Below are positions 38,001 to 47,718 of a DNA stretch of 64,000 nt, in pieces. A program made the translations under genes and the position numbers. The notes beneath the pieces are model-generated. The model saw only the letters and a list, made by a program, of their open reading frames with translations. It was not told the DNA's origin and ran no database searches. Each line of letters opens with the position of its first letter. Positions within the stretch are counted from its first letter, which is position 1. The DNA is from Desulfosporosinus fructosivorans (GTDB lineage Bacteria > Bacillota > Desulfitobacteriia > Desulfitobacteriales > Desulfitobacteriaceae): NCBI RefSeq assembly GCF_004766045.1, contig NZ_SPQQ01000010.1, positions 124,001 through 188,000 on the forward strand, given 5' to 3'.

Positions 38001-40451
38001 TTATGAATTACTCAGGGTAGTGAACTTCATTTTTCCATCCTCGGCTTCTACACCAATCTTGTCCCCGGTTTTAAATTTCCCTTCTAGTATCTTCTCAGAG
38101 AGTGCATCTTCAATCAAGCGTTGGATGGCACGACGTAATGGTCGGGCTCCAAAAACTGGATCATTGCCCTCTTTGGCAATTAGTTCAACGGCACTCTTTT
38201 CAACCTTAAGCTCCAAGCCATGCTCAAGCAATCGTACATTTACCTGATTCATCAATATTTCCGTGATTTTTTCCAGGTGTTCCCCTTGAAGAGCATGAAA
38301 TACTACAAGCTCATCGATACGGTTTAGAAATTCTGGGCGGAAGGTGCGTTTGAGTTCTTCCATAACATGTCCACGCATATTTTTATAATCTAATTTTTCA
38401 TCTTTTTTTGCCGCGAATCCCATTGCTTCCTTCCTGAGGAATGACGATCCCACATTGGAAGTCATAATTATCACAGTGTTTCTGAAATCAACGGTCCTCC
38501 CTTTAGTATCCGTTAGCCGTCCATCTTCAAGCACTTGCAGTAAAATATTAAACACTTCTGGGTGTGCCTTTTCGATTTCATCCAACAGCACTACACTATA
38601 GGGTTTACGCCTTACCGCTTCCGTTAATTGACCACCTTCATCATGCCCAATGTATCCTGGAGGCGCTCCTACAAGCCGTGAAACTGCGTGTTTCTCCATA
38701 TATTCCGACATATCAATGCGAATCAGCGCCTTCTCATCTCCGAACATCGCCTCTGCTAATGCGCGGCCGAGCTCGGTCTTCCCCACCCCAGTTGGTCCAA
38801 GAAAGATGAAAGAACCAATTGGACGTTTCGGATCTTTTAACCCTGCTCGTGCACGGCGAACTGCCTTAGACACTGCCGCAACCGCATCTTCCTGGCCTAT
38901 AAGCCTTTGATGCAAAAGCTCCTCTAGATGCAGGAGGCGTTCACTTTCTTCCTGAGCTAGTTTCTTGACAGGTATTCCCGTCCAGCTAGCTACAATCTGA
39001 GCTATATCGTCCGGTGTGACCATGGCATTTTCTTTGTAACGTTTATTCTGCCATGCTTCACGTTGTTCAGCAAGATCAACTCGAAGTTTGTGCTCCTGAT
39101 CACGTATTTGTGCTGCCTTCTCAAACTCTTGGCTAGAAACGGCAGCTTCTTTTTCTTTTTTCAAGCGTTCAGTTTCGTCTTCGAGTGATTTCAAATCTGG
39201 AGGTGCGGTAAAACTAGTAAGTCGAACACGTGAAGCAGCCTCATCCATCAAGTCGATGGCTTTATCTGGCAAGAATCGATCTGAAATATATCGGTCAGAC
39301 AGTCGGGCAGCAGCCTCAATCGCTTCATCCGTAATTTTAACTCGATGATGAGCTTCGTAACGATCCCGTAAACCACGAAGAATCAAAATTGCTTCATCAA
39401 CAGTTGGCTCACCAACCGTGATAGGTTGGAAACGTCGTTCTAAGGCCGAATCCTTCTCTATATACTTACGATATTCTTCTAATGTTGTCGCCCCAATGCA
39501 TTGAAGTTCTCCTCTCGCTAGGGCAGGCTTTAGAATATTTGCGGCGTCGATAGCACCTTCAGCTGCTCCTGCTCCTATCAAAGTATGCAATTCATCAATA
39601 AAGAGAATGATGTTTCCATCCGCTCGGATCTCCTCCATGACTTTCTTTAAACGCTCTTCAAATTCCCCTCGGTATTTGCTTCCGGCGACCATAGCCGAAA
39701 GATCTAAGGTAATAACACGTTTGCCAACCAGTATTTCTGGTACTCTATTACTGATAATCCCCTGAGCTAATCCTTCAGCTATGGCTGTTTTACCAACGCC
39801 GGGCTCCCCTATAAGTGCAGGATTATTTTTAGTCCGACGACTTAGGACCTGAATGACCCGCTCTATCTCTTTCTCTCGCCCAATTACTGGATCAAGACGG
39901 CCTTCTCGAGCCTGCAAAGTAAGGTCACGCCCAAACTCATTGAGGGCTGGCGTATTCGCAGGTCCAGAATTTTTAGTAGTAAGAATAGAGTTTGGCGATG
40001 GAATCGCAGATTCATCTAATTCCCCACCTAATAGTTTAACGACTTGTTTCCATACCTTTTCCGGACTCACGTTGAGATTCGCTAAGATTCGAGCAGCGAT
40101 CCCTTCTCCTTCCATAATTAACCCCAAAAGCAAATGCTCAGTTCCAATATAGTTAACATCTTGACGGTGTGTCTCTTCATTCGCCAACTCTAAAACCCTT
40201 TTAACTCGAGGGGTAAGCCCCACTTCTCCGTTAAAGGGCTGACCAAGCCCCGCAATTTCTTCAACTTGACTACGTATTTTTACAAGATCTAAGCCCATCC
40301 CCACTAGCGCCTGAGCGGCAATTCCTTCGCCCTCTTGAATCAAGCCAAGCAAGATGTGTTCAGTCCCTACAATTTGATGTCCCATCCGCTTCGCCTCATC
40401 GTGAGCTATTGTTAAGACTTTCTCTGCACGTTCTGTATAACGTCCCTTCAT
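38001..40451 (-). CDS. clpC: ATP-dependent Clp protease ATP-binding subunit ClpC
   Basis: ClpC is the Hsp100 unfoldase of the ClpCP protease; it is recruited to arginine-phosphorylated substrates via McsB in Firmicutes. The 816 residues have the duplicated N-domain ([15 protein letters not shown] and [15 protein letters not shown]), the first AAA with GEPGVGKT near residue 219, a UVR-type middle coiled coil with [10 protein letters not shown] around residue 440, and the second AAA with GPTGVGKTE near residue 548. It is the last gene of ctsR-mcsA-mcsB-clpC. Confidence 0.98.
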   Translation of the reverse strand: MKGRYTERAEKVLTIAHDEAKRMGHQIVGTEHILLGLIQEGEGIAAQALVGMGLDLVKIRSQVEEIAGLGQPFNGEVGLTPRVKRVLELANEETHRQDVNYIGTEHLLLGLIMEGEGIAARILANLNVSPEKVWKQVVKLLGGELDESAIPSPNSILTTKNSGPANTPALNEFGRDLTLQAREGRLDPVIGREKEIERVIQVLSRRTKNNPALIGEPGVGKTAIAEGLAQGIISNRVPEILVGKRVITLDLSAMVAGSKYRGEFEERLKKVMEEIRADGNIILFIDELHTLIGAGAAEGAIDAANILKPALARGELQCIGATTLEEYRKYIEKDSALERRFQPITVGEPTVDEAILILRGLRDRYEAHHRVKITDEAIEAAARLSDRYISDRFLPDKAIDLMDEAASRVRLTSFTAPPDLKSLEDETERLKKEKEAAVSSQEFEKAAQIRDQEHKLRVDLAEQREAWQNKRYKENAMVTPDDIAQIVASWTGIPVKKLAQEESERLLHLEELLHQRLIGQEDAVAAVSKAVRRARAGLKDPKRPIGSFIFLGPTGVGKTELGRALAEAMFGDEKALIRIDMSEYMEKHAVSRLVGAPPGYIGHDEGGQLTEAVRRKPYSVVLLDEIEKAHPEVFNILLQVLEDGRLTDTKGRTVDFRNTVIIMTSNVGSSFLRKEAMGFAAKKDEKLDYKNMRGHVMEELKRTFRPEFLNRIDELVVFHALQGEHLEKITEILMNQVNVRLLEHGLELKVEKSAVELIAKEGNDPVFGARPLRRAIQRLIEDALSEKILEGKFKTGDKIGVEAEDGKMKFTTLSNS

Positions 40452-40488
40452 GATTTCTTCATCCTTTCATTTATGCAATGTAATCGAT

Positions 40489-40521
40489 ATTCAACTTTAG
40501 TTGAACGAGTTCACTGAAAAG
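40489..40521. repeat. TTCAACT-AGTTGAACGAG repeat, clpC-mcsB gap
   Basis: Palindrome TTCAACTTTAGTTGAA (40490-40505) followed by CGAGTTCACTGAAAAG. A similar block is at 31952-31971, and the right half is at 50564-50592. Confidence 0.6.
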
Positions 40522-40551
40522 CTTTCATAATTATTTAAGAGTAAATCTATT

Positions 40552-41598
40552 TTACGCCAATGTCGTCCGAGCACGCACCAGTCTAGCCCGTTCTTCGTCC
40601 CGTTGACTAGGGTCAAGTTCCCGATCAAGGATGTATTGCAAGCATCCAGAACGAGTATCAACGATTAACGAAGCAAAGCAATCTTTAATCTTGGGTAACA
40701 ATCCTAGATCCGTCCCTAGCCTGTCATGGGACAATAAATGCATTGCATCTTCAGAAGAGAGAAGGCGGGAGTTTTGCAAGGTTCCCCGTGCTCTCCAAAC
40801 TTTGTCTTCTAGAAACATTGGCATTTGAACCTTGAGGAGTTCTCGTGCCTGAAGTTCATGTTCTACAATTTGCCCAGTTACTGCATCTAGATGAGTTAAG
40901 ATATCTTCTTCACTTTTGCCGAGCGTAATCTGATTAGAGACTTGAAACATGTGTCCAAAGGCTTGAGAACCCTCACCGTATAATCCTCGCACTGCTAGAC
41001 CTAAGCGTGTTAATGTTCCAAGGACCTGTTGCACCTGTTTCATTATGACCAGAGCTGGCAAGTGCACCATAACGGAAGCTCTGAGCCCTGTACCCACATT
41101 CGTAGGGCATGCCGTTAGATATCCTTGAGTTTCTCGGTAAGCAAAATCCAGTTTTGCTTCTAGGGCATCATCTAACTCCGTTGCTAAACGGTGCGTCTCT
41201 AAAAGTTGATTCCCAGGTAAAAGCACTTGAATTCTAACATGGTCTTCTTCATTAACCATCACCGCATAGCGGTGGTCAGGAGCCAAAGCAACGCCACGTG
41301 CTCCTGTTGACCCGCCCAGACTCGGGCTGATCAAGTGTTTTTCAATGAGCACTTGCTGTTCAACGCTGTTTAGTTCTGTTAAAGATATATAATCTAATTG
41401 TCCGATATCCCCCGCTATACTCATTAGAACTTGGGAAACAATTTTCTCAACCTGTCCCGCACCTTCCTCCCCCAGAACATGTGGAAAGGGGAAATCTTCA
41501 AGGTTGCGGGCTAATCGAACCCGACTACTGATGACAACCGGAGAATCTGTTTCGGTCATCCAGGCGCTATGCTGTAAGAGGAGTTCCTTATGCGTCAT
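40552..41598 (-). CDS. mcsB: Protein-arginine kinase McsB
   Basis: McsB phosphorylates protein arginine residues, marking proteins for ClpCP. It is a phosphagen-kinase homologue: SSRVRLARNL near residue 25, the catalytic-loop-like ACPTNVGTGLRAS near residue 170, and further conserved Arg residues. The 348-residue form from the ATG at 41598 has GGGAGAGGG upstream and overlaps mcsA by 11 bases, implying coupling. The C-terminal part keeps the conserved RDEERARLVRAR arginine-rich segment. Confidence 0.96.
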   Translation of the reverse strand: MTHKELLLQHSAWMTETDSPVVISSRVRLARNLEDFPFPHVLGEEGAGQVEKIVSQVLMSIAGDIGQLDYISLTELNSVEQQVLIEKHLISPSLGGSTGARGVALAPDHRYAVMVNEEDHVRIQVLLPGNQLLETHRLATELDDALEAKLDFAYRETQGYLTACPTNVGTGLRASVMVHLPALVIMKQVQQVLGTLTRLGLAVRGLYGEGSQAFGHMFQVSNQITLGKSEEDILTHLDAVTGQIVEHELQARELLKVQMPMFLEDKVWRARGTLQNSRLLSSEDAMHLLSHDRLGTDLGLLPKIKDCFASLIVDTRSGCLQYILDRELDPSQRDEERARLVRARTTLA

Positions 41599-42103
41599 GG
41601 TTTCCCTCTCCCTTCGTTTGCTCAAGTTGACGAATCTCATCCCTTACCACGGCTGCTTCTTCAAACGCTTCTTGCTGAATCAAGAGTTGAAGTCTCTCCT
41701 TTAGGTTTCTTAGCTCCATGCGACATTTGATAGCAATCCCGCGTCGTGCAGGAACCTTTCCCATGTTTTTCCCGCCACCATGAACCCGGCGAAGTAACGG
41801 TTCAAGCTGGGTTTCAAAAGTTTCGTAACATGCACTACATCCCAGCTTGCCTACTTGGGTGATCCTAGAAAAGGTAATTCCACATTTAGGACAAGTTGTC
41901 TCGGAAGGTTGTTCTATTAACGAAGGATTGAACCCAAACAAGGCTTTTAAAAATTCTGGCACAATGGCCGGGTGAAAAACAAAACCAATTTCCTGATTTT
42001 TCTTAGCGCATGGTTCACAAAGATAAACTTCACGAGTTTTTTCATTTTCTGTTATTGATAAATGCACAATTGCTTCCCGCTGTTGACAGTGTTGACAAAG
42101 CAT
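41588..42103 (-). CDS. mcsA: McsA, activator of McsB
   Basis: McsA is the zinc-binding activator of McsB. The 171-residue product from the ATG at 42103 begins MLCQHCQQREAIVHLS and has CEPC, CPKC and CSAC pairs that make two zinc sites, with a UVR domain at the C-terminus (LQLLIQQEAFEEAAVVRDEI). Ribosome site AAAGGGGGAG. It overlaps mcsB. Confidence 0.95.
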   Translation of the reverse strand: MLCQHCQQREAIVHLSITENEKTREVYLCEPCAKKNQEIGFVFHPAIVPEFLKALFGFNPSLIEQPSETTCPKCGITFSRITQVGKLGCSACYETFETQLEPLLRRVHGGGKNMGKVPARRGIAIKCRMELRNLKERLQLLIQQEAFEEAAVVRDEIRQLEQTKGEGNHDA

Positions 42104-42116
42104 GTTAACTCCCCCT

Positions 42117-42587
42117 TTATAATAAATCATCCCGACTTAGAGTAGTCAAAATAGTCTTCATCAGACGGGCTCGAAGCACGTCCCAATCTTTAAATTCTCC
42201 CCCCAAATCATTTCCGGAAAGCACACATTTTATCATCGCCGCTTCCCTTATCGTCACCAGTTCTTCTTCCACTAAACGATCCACAAGGCCGTTTGTACGT
42301 TCGCGGGAAAGTTGATCTCCTATTAATTGGCGCATAACCTGTTGATACTGCCCCTCGATGCCCATCCCTAAACGAATAATTCTCAGATACCCTCCGCCTC
42401 CCCGACGGCTCTCAACTAAGTAGCCCCGCTCTACTGTAAAGCGAGTGTGCAGAACATAGTTAATCTGAGACGGGACACAGGAAAATTCACCTGCCAGCTC
42501 GCTTCGTTGCAAAATAATAAAGCCTTCTGACGTTTGTTCTAAAATTTGTTTTAGATATTTTTCAATACGATCCGCAAGGTTTCCCAT
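42117..42587 (-). CDS. ctsR: Heat-shock repressor CtsR
   Basis: CtsR represses clp genes at normal temperature. The 156 residues contain an N-terminal winged helix-turn-helix with LAGEFSCVPSQINYVLHTR and the Gly-rich wing RRGGGGYLRI (around residues 61-70), and a C-terminal dimerisation domain. A CtsR box lies upstream, so the operon is autoregulated. Length is normal. Confidence 0.96.
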   Translation of the reverse strand: MGNLADRIEKYLKQILEQTSEGFIILQRSELAGEFSCVPSQINYVLHTRFTVERGYLVESRRGGGGYLRIIRLGMGIEGQYQQVMRQLIGDQLSRERTNGLVDRLVEEELVTIREAAMIKCVLSGNDLGGEFKDWDVLRARLMKTILTTLSRDDLL

Positions 42588-42645
42588 TGTTGATGTACTC
42601 CTTGTTTATATAATCTTAACTCAATTAATCTTCCAATCCCTCGTC

Positions 42646-42700
42646 TTTGACCTTTCCTGACCTTCAACCATATCATACTCATTTTTATATAGATTTGCAA
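42646..42700 (-). promoter_or_regulatory. ctsR promoter with CtsR operator
   Basis: Minus strand TTGCAA (42700-42695), 17-bp spacer, TATGAT (42677-42672), followed at 42662-42646 by GGTCAGG-AAA-GGTCAAA, which matches the CtsR heptad repeat RGTCAAA-N3-RGTCAAA with two mismatches in the first half. The operator covers the expected transcription start. Confidence 0.8.
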
Positions 42701-42721
42701 ACAATTTTAGAAAAAAATTAA

Positions 42722-42759
42722 TTGGGAAGGGGCAAGTCTATAACTCACCCCTTCCCAAT
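42722..42759 (-). terminator. Intrinsic terminator after the 42772 gene
   Basis: Minus strand stem ATTGGGAAGGGG and its partner with a long loop, followed by TAATTTTTTTC. It separates this gene from ctsR. Confidence 0.8.
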
Positions 42760-42771
42760 TATTCTTAACAG

Positions 42772-43074
42772 CTACTTTGTAAATAAAACATAATAAAACC
42801 AAGAAGATAATGTCAGAAGACCAACACTCCCTAATAACCAAATAACAGGTTGACCTTCAAGCTGTTTATAGGGTTTACTTTTTTCCATTGGAAGATAATC
42901 AGTCGGCTGCATAGTTTGCATGGAAGTCGATTCTTTTTCATAGATGGTTTCACCCAACTTACGAATCCCGTTTTTAGCTGTAGTTACCCGGGTAGCCACA
43001 TCTATCCATTGCAATGAACCTTGAAGCATATCTTGAAGTTCTTTAGGACTCAGCCAAACATTAGTTTCTTTCAT
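42772..43074 (-). CDS. Hypothetical C-tail-anchored membrane protein
   Basis: I do not recognise this 100-residue protein. It is hydrophilic for about 75 residues and ends with one hydrophobic segment, VIWLLGSVGLLTLSSWFYYV, suggesting a single C-terminal membrane anchor with the rest in the cytoplasm. It begins MKETNVWLSPKELQDMLQGS. A ribosome site GGAGGATACCC precedes the ATG at 43074, and a terminator follows. It is a monocistronic gene upstream of ctsR with no clear function from context. Confidence 0.7.
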   Translation of the reverse strand: MKETNVWLSPKELQDMLQGSLQWIDVATRVTTAKNGIRKLGETIYEKESTSMQTMQPTDYLPMEKSKPYKQLEGQPVIWLLGSVGLLTLSSWFYYVLFTK

Positions 43075-43180
43075 GGGTATCCTCCATGTATCTATCTATA
43101 ATCGGTGAATTTGCTTAAGGTTGCACGTAATTCTAAGCGCTTAATCAACTCTCCTATTCATTCGCTACCAACGAAAAAAA

Positions 43181-43201
43181 TCCCTGCCACATGAGCAGGG
43201 A
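43181..43201 (-). terminator. Intrinsic terminator upstream of the 42772 gene
   Basis: Minus strand TCCCTGC-TCATGTG-GCAGGGA followed by TTTTTTTC. It probably ends the uspA transcript (stop at 43318), with about 115 bp of untranslated sequence between. Confidence 0.8.
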
Positions 43202-43317
43202 CCTTAGTCCTAATATCTACACGATTCATCCAAAGTTGCTATGAATCTCTCTCGACAAGTATGAAATGCGTTGTCGGGACTTTTTTCCCCAAAGGTTCCA
43301 ACATTGCAAACTTCACT

Positions 43318-43746
43318 CTACTTAATAATAAGTACAGGGCAACTCGCTCGCTGCAACACCCGTTGACTTACACTTCCAAGAACCGAACCTGCTATTGCTC
43401 CGTAACCATGGCTTCCCATGACCACCAAATCAATATTATCTTTCTTAATTTGGTCTACTATCATGGTCACCGGATGCCCAGATTCTACTCTTTTGTGGAT
43501 AACAACTTGTTCGCTATCGATTCCAGTCAGCGTTGCTTCTAAAGCCAGTTCTCCGTTTTGATCCAGTTGTTCTTGCGTTACTGTTATGCCATAAGAGATC
43601 GTATACCCCCAATAAGCTTGCGGCGTGTAGCTAACATGGAGAAGCACTACCTCAGCTTGAACAGATCGAGCCATTTCTAATGCCACCTTTAAGGCACGAC
43701 GCGAGTATTCTGAGGCATCTGTAGGGACGAGGATCTTTTTAAACAT
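43318..43746 (-). CDS. Universal stress protein UspA family
   Basis: A 142-residue UspA-fold protein of the ATP-binding type: ILVPTDASEYSRRAL at the N-terminus and GSHGYGAIAGSVLGSVS near the C-terminus, the G-x2-G-x9-G-S pattern that holds ATP. Such proteins help survival under stress. I choose the ATG at 43746 (MFKKILVPTD) with GGGAGTG upstream. It is a single gene between a terminator and the M24 peptidase gene. Confidence 0.93.
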   Translation of the reverse strand: MFKKILVPTDASEYSRRALKVALEMARSVQAEVVLLHVSYTPQAYWGYTISYGITVTQEQLDQNGELALEATLTGIDSEQVVIHKRVESGHPVTMIVDQIKKDNIDLVVMGSHGYGAIAGSVLGSVSQRVLQRASCPVLIIK

Positions 43747-44010
43747 AGCTAAATCACTCCCATATATTATACTATTATTCTCGAGCACCATTAATAAAAA
43801 TAAAGTTACCTTTATCTTATCCTATTTATCCGATATCCTCAACTTCTAATCTGCTTTACGATTAGCGTAGCCGAAAGCCCCTAACTTCAGTCACGCGTCG
43901 CAAAAGATTTCTAAGCCGGGATCCATAAAGGAATACATAACGGCGTAGAAGTACTATTCGCCGAGCAACCTATCCCAAAATAAACACTTAAGGCGAAGTC
44001 CCCCTGCCGA

Positions 44011-44064
44011 AGCAAGTACGGGGTACCACTCTTACTTGCAGAAGTGAGAGTCTCACGATTGGAT
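44011..44064. repeat. Dispersed imperfect repeat, copy c
   Basis: On the minus strand ATCCAATCGTGAGACTCTCA, then CTTCTGCAAGTAAGAGTGGTA. It overlaps the last codons and stop of the M24 peptidase gene, so the repeat forms the end of that reading frame. The 43747-44052 gap holds no other gene I can support. Confidence 0.6.
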
Positions 44065-45243
44065 GGATAATTCTCGAGAACTTGATGATATATACTTTGC
44101 CCCCTCTTCATCCACGATAACTACTGTATCCTCGATCCCGACAACCCCAAACCCTGGGAAAACAAATTTCGGTTCGATCGCTACCACCATTCCTGGCTTT
44201 AACACTTCTTTAGCTCCTTTGCTAATGGTCGGGAGTTCATCGAGGTCCAGTCCCACCCCGTGTCCGACAAAACGGACCCGACTTGACCCATAACCCATGA
44301 AGTTTTCCTCATAAGGGGTATTCTCCCGAACCCAAGTTAAGATTTCTTCATAGACTTCCCCAGCCACCCTCCCGGGAACTAAAGCGCGCCGAATCTTTTC
44401 TTCAACCTGCTTGGCCACCTCGTAGACCTCCCTTAACTCCTTTGATAATGACCCGAGACTTAAAATTCGAGTTTGATCAACCTGATAGCCATGCACTACT
44501 GTCACCATATCCACAACAATCGGCTCACCTAACTTAATTTGAGCCATTGAGGCGCCAGTTGGATGCGCAATAGAAACCCCTTGCCCTGTGACCGCTCCAT
44601 CAAAACAACTACTCACTGCAGCCCTAGCCCCAGAAGTGATCGCGCCGACATGGAATTCAGAGTCAAAGCCACGCATCCGCACATGACCACCGTGTCCAAG
44701 CGACCGTGCCTTGCCAGCTAATAGTCCCTCTAACTCAACCTCAGTCATACCTTCATGAAGCACTTCCTTAGCAAACTCTAAAACTAAAGTATGAATTTGT
44801 GCACTTTCTTCGAGCCGAGCTAATTCCCACTTAGACTTTACCGCACGTTGTAAACGAACCTCCGGGGAAACATCTACAAACTTAACGTCTGGGAATATTT
44901 TTCGATAGCGCTCAAATTGATTAACCGGAAGAACATCCAGTTCCAGTCCCATTATTTCCGGTATAGGGAGCCCTGCCTCCTTAATATACTTCGGAATCTT
45001 AGACATGCCCTGTAACTGAACAACCTCCCACGAACTTTCTGACTTAGCTCTGAGAAAATCCCGATAAGCCATAACGATAGGTTTTCCGCTAGCTGGAATA
45101 TATACATGAACATTCTGGGCCGTTCCTGAATAATACAGGGTATCCGCCCTCTGGACTAACAACGCCCCTTCAATCCTGCTTTTCTGCAGAAGATCCTGAA
45201 AAATCAAAAGGCGCCCCTCTAGCTCTATCATAGGTACTTTCAT
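44053..45243 (-). CDS. M24-family metallopeptidase (Xaa-Pro dipeptidase-like)
   Basis: A creatinase/prolidase-fold protein of 396 residues. The N-terminal domain is followed by the pita-bread fold with likely metal ligands in VVDMVTVVHGYQVDQTR, GHGVGLDLDELP, IEPKFVFPG and GIEDTV. Substrate is probably proline-containing dipeptides, but the family also has non-peptidase members. The ATG at 45243 has GGAGCGGAG upstream. The last residues (ELSIQS) and stop come from a dispersed repeat. It appears monocistronic, with a 400-bp upstream region. Confidence 0.88.
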   Translation of the reverse strand: MKVPMIELEGRLLIFQDLLQKSRIEGALLVQRADTLYYSGTAQNVHVYIPASGKPIVMAYRDFLRAKSESSWEVVQLQGMSKIPKYIKEAGLPIPEIMGLELDVLPVNQFERYRKIFPDVKFVDVSPEVRLQRAVKSKWELARLEESAQIHTLVLEFAKEVLHEGMTEVELEGLLAGKARSLGHGGHVRMRGFDSEFHVGAITSGARAAVSSCFDGAVTGQGVSIAHPTGASMAQIKLGEPIVVDMVTVVHGYQVDQTRILSLGSLSKELREVYEVAKQVEEKIRRALVPGRVAGEVYEEILTWVRENTPYEENFMGYGSSRVRFVGHGVGLDLDELPTISKGAKEVLKPGMVVAIEPKFVFPGFGVVGIEDTVVIVDEEGAKYISSSSRELSIQS

Positions 45244-45522
45244 TTTTCTCCGCTCCAATCTATTTAAATATTCAGAATTATACTTTTATTAATATTATGT
45301 TCGGATTATAACATTTTTGCAAGTATTAAATATAAGTACTTTGAATCAAAGAACCATCTCTATCTCATTATTTATACTTTTCAACTGACAGGAATTGTTA
45401 TATCTGTAAATAAAGCTGAAACAATTATTAGATGCACACCTATTATTATTTGGGAGATCTGTTGACGAGAACCGTGACTTCTGGGATGTGGTGGGGCTTA
45501 TGAATGAACCCCTGAAAACTAA

Positions 45523-45611
45523 TACCCCCTATGGTAGAATAAAACATCTACTATAGGGGGTAATTTATACCCTATTGGGTAGACCTTTTTAGACTTCTAC
45601 TCTATAGGGTA
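45523..45611. repeat. Two related tandem hairpins with TACCC...GGGTA arms
   Basis: Hairpin 1 (45523-45562) has arms TACCCCCTATGGTAGA / TCTACTATAGGGGGTA; hairpin 2 (45568-45611) has arms TACCCTATTGGGTAGA / TCTACTCTATAGGGTA. They are related to each other and are separated by five bases. The TACCC-N4-GGGTA part resembles operators of CsoR/CstR-type repressors. They lie in the 45244-45645 gap upstream of the M24 peptidase and downstream of rubrerythrin; no other gene is visible in the gap. Confidence 0.75.
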
Positions 45612-45645
45612 CATATTAATTTATTATCCTACTCCACTTTTTTTC

Positions 45646-46233
45646 CTAATACTTTTCTGGCAATTCCTCGAAGTATCCCTGCGCATGCGCACAAGCTGGA
45701 CAGCTTTCGGGTGCTTCGGTACCTTCATGGATGTAGCCACAGTTGGAGCATTTCCAGGTAGTCGGTACATCCTTTTTGAAAAGAGTCCCATTTTCAATTC
45801 CATCGGCATAATGCTCAAACCGAGTCATGTGGTGCTTCTCGACTTTGGCGATCTCAGTAAAAGCTTTCGCTATATCGGAAAACCCTTCTTTTGCTGCGAT
45901 TTCTCCGAATTCGGAATAAAGTTCAGACCATTCTTCTCTTTCTCCAGCTGCAGCAGCTCTCAGATTGGTCAATGTATCCTTATAAACTAGAGGATAATCT
46001 GCATCGACATGAATGATCTGCGTTTCGTCCTGATTATGAGCAATTAGCAGCTTATAAAAAACCTGAGCATGCTCCTTTTCGTTGGCAGCCGTTTCCTCAA
46101 AAACAGCTTGAATGTAATTGAACCCTTCTTTCTTGGCGACACCAGCAAAAAAAGAATACCGATTACGCGCTTGAGACTCCCCAGCAAAAGCGTTGCTTAG
46201 GTTTTTAAATGTTTCAGTTTCATGGAATTTCAT
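45646..46233 (-). CDS. rbr: Rubrerythrin
   Basis: A non-haem peroxidase that removes hydrogen peroxide in anaerobes. The 195 residues have an N-terminal four-helix ferritin-like domain (FAGESQARNRY, ANEKEHAQVFYKL, KVEKHHMTRFEHY with Glu/His di-iron ligands) and a C-terminal rubredoxin-like FeS4 site, CSNCGYIHEG and CPACAH. The ATG at 46233 has GGAGAG upstream. Regulation such as PerR is plausible for the family, but I could not point to a clear PerR box. Confidence 0.97.
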   Translation of the reverse strand: MKFHETETFKNLSNAFAGESQARNRYSFFAGVAKKEGFNYIQAVFEETAANEKEHAQVFYKLLIAHNQDETQIIHVDADYPLVYKDTLTNLRAAAAGEREEWSELYSEFGEIAAKEGFSDIAKAFTEIAKVEKHHMTRFEHYADGIENGTLFKKDVPTTWKCSNCGYIHEGTEAPESCPACAHAQGYFEELPEKY

Positions 46234-46399
46234 GATTCACTCTCCTTTTTCCCTAGTTTCTCTGTAAGCTTATTCATTTATGCTTTCGATATCTTTATCA
46301 ATAATCCTGCTTATTTAAGTTTAATTTACTTTCAAGACCCCAACTTCCTATTTTGTGGGGTACATGTTTTAAAGGTTTTTTTTTACGGATGTCGAAGTA

Positions 46400-47638
46400 A
46401 TGTATGGGTCAATTACACCAAGGGTGGTTTTCCGTTTGAAGTTAAAACGTCTCAATATACCGCGTGCCGTCATAATTCTAATCATTGGGGGGTTCATCCA
46501 ATCAACAGGGAATTCTCTGATGTGGCCAATAAACAGCCTCTTTATGCATACAGTCTTAGGTCGTACTTTGACTGAAGCTGGCACCCTTCTTGCTATTCAA
46601 TCCGCAGTATCTCTCTTTGGTCAATTTATGAGCGGCTTTTTAGCTGATCGTTTTGGACCGAAGAGGATTATGATTCTAGGCCTAGTTGGTGCAGTCCTTT
46701 CCGTCGGGTCTATCGGAATCTTTCCTGTCTGGGGGGTCTATGTCCCTGCGTTTATCCTCTTTGGCTTAGCACAGGCTTTTATCTTCGTTCCACTTTACGC
46801 TCTGATTCATGCCGTCTGGCCAGAAGGCGGGCGGCGTGGTTTTAACCTTCTATATGTCTCCAATAACGCAGGGGTAGCCGTTGGAACTGCCCTTGGAGGA
46901 CTGATCGCTCAATTTTCTTTCAGGCTCATTTTCTCTCTAAATGCTCTAGCCTTCTTAATCTATTTATTGTTAGTGATCATAGGGGTGTCCGAACGAAATG
47001 CACCCATTCATTTAATTCCACCGAAACAGCAAACCGAACGCCTGACAAAAGACAAAGGCTTCAAGGTACTCCTAGCCTTAGGTGGCGGAATATTCTTTGT
47101 CTGGGGCGCTTACATTCAGCTTGTTACAATATTACCTGTTGTGATGAACCGACTCGGCTTTTCCTTGATTTCTTACAGTGTGCTTTGGACGCTGAATGGA
47201 ATTTTCGTCGTAACCTTACAACCCTTGCTCACTTGGATGATCCAAGCATGGGCCAAGTCTCTTAAACGGCAATTTTACCTTGGAGGGGTATTCTTAGCCC
47301 TAGGCTTTGTGATTTTACTCGGAAAACTTCCATATTGGTCCTATATTGTTGCCATGCTCATTCTAACGTTAGGCGAAATGCTTATTATGCCCGCGGTCCC
47401 TGCAGCGACCGCTCAACTTGCCCCACAAGGCAAAGAAGGTGCTTATCAAGGCATCATCGGAGGTGCTACGTCTGGTGGCCGAATGGTTGGCCCCTTATTG
47501 GGTGGTATGATGTACGACTTTGGCGGAGGATCAAGCGTATGGTGGCTGGCGCTCACCTTTATGGGAGCATCTATGGTGATGTTCTATATCTACGGGATAG
47601 TTGTTCAACGCTTTCATTTGCTTCAACAATCTCAGTGA
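46400..47638 (+). CDS. Major facilitator superfamily transporter
   Basis: A 12-segment MFS protein, about 400 residues. The loop after segment 2 has FLADRFGPKR, the GxxxDRxGxR MFS signature. The substrate cannot be told from sequence. The start is uncertain: the frame opens at an ATG (46400) without a good ribosome site, while a TTG at 46436 is preceded by AAGGGTGG and begins directly before the first segment, and would give about 400 residues. It is on the plus strand, followed by a Nudix gene after 80 bp. Confidence 0.88.
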   Translation: MYGSITPRVVFRLKLKRLNIPRAVIILIIGGFIQSTGNSLMWPINSLFMHTVLGRTLTEAGTLLAIQSAVSLFGQFMSGFLADRFGPKRIMILGLVGAVLSVGSIGIFPVWGVYVPAFILFGLAQAFIFVPLYALIHAVWPEGGRRGFNLLYVSNNAGVAVGTALGGLIAQFSFRLIFSLNALAFLIYLLLVIIGVSERNAPIHLIPPKQQTERLTKDKGFKVLLALGGGIFFVWGAYIQLVTILPVVMNRLGFSLISYSVLWTLNGIFVVTLQPLLTWMIQAWAKSLKRQFYLGGVFLALGFVILLGKLPYWSYIVAMLILTLGEMLIMPAVPAATAQLAPQGKEGAYQGIIGGATSGGRMVGPLLGGMMYDFGGGSSVWWLALTFMGASMVMFYIYGIVVQRFHLLQQSQ

Positions 47639-47718
47639 ACAGAGATGACTAAAATATTTAAATAAACCTAAACTAAGTAATATGAGTAGATTCATACACT
47701 AGAAAGGAACTAAAAAGG

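Noticed and set aside
43911-44111. 66-codon minus-strand frame overlapping the M24 peptidase end
   Set aside because: It is formed by repeat copy c and has no ribosome site or similarity.
45523-45611. CRISPR-like repeat array
   Set aside because: Only two inverted structures are present and their intervening sequences do not form equal spacers; they are hairpins, and no cas gene is in the window.
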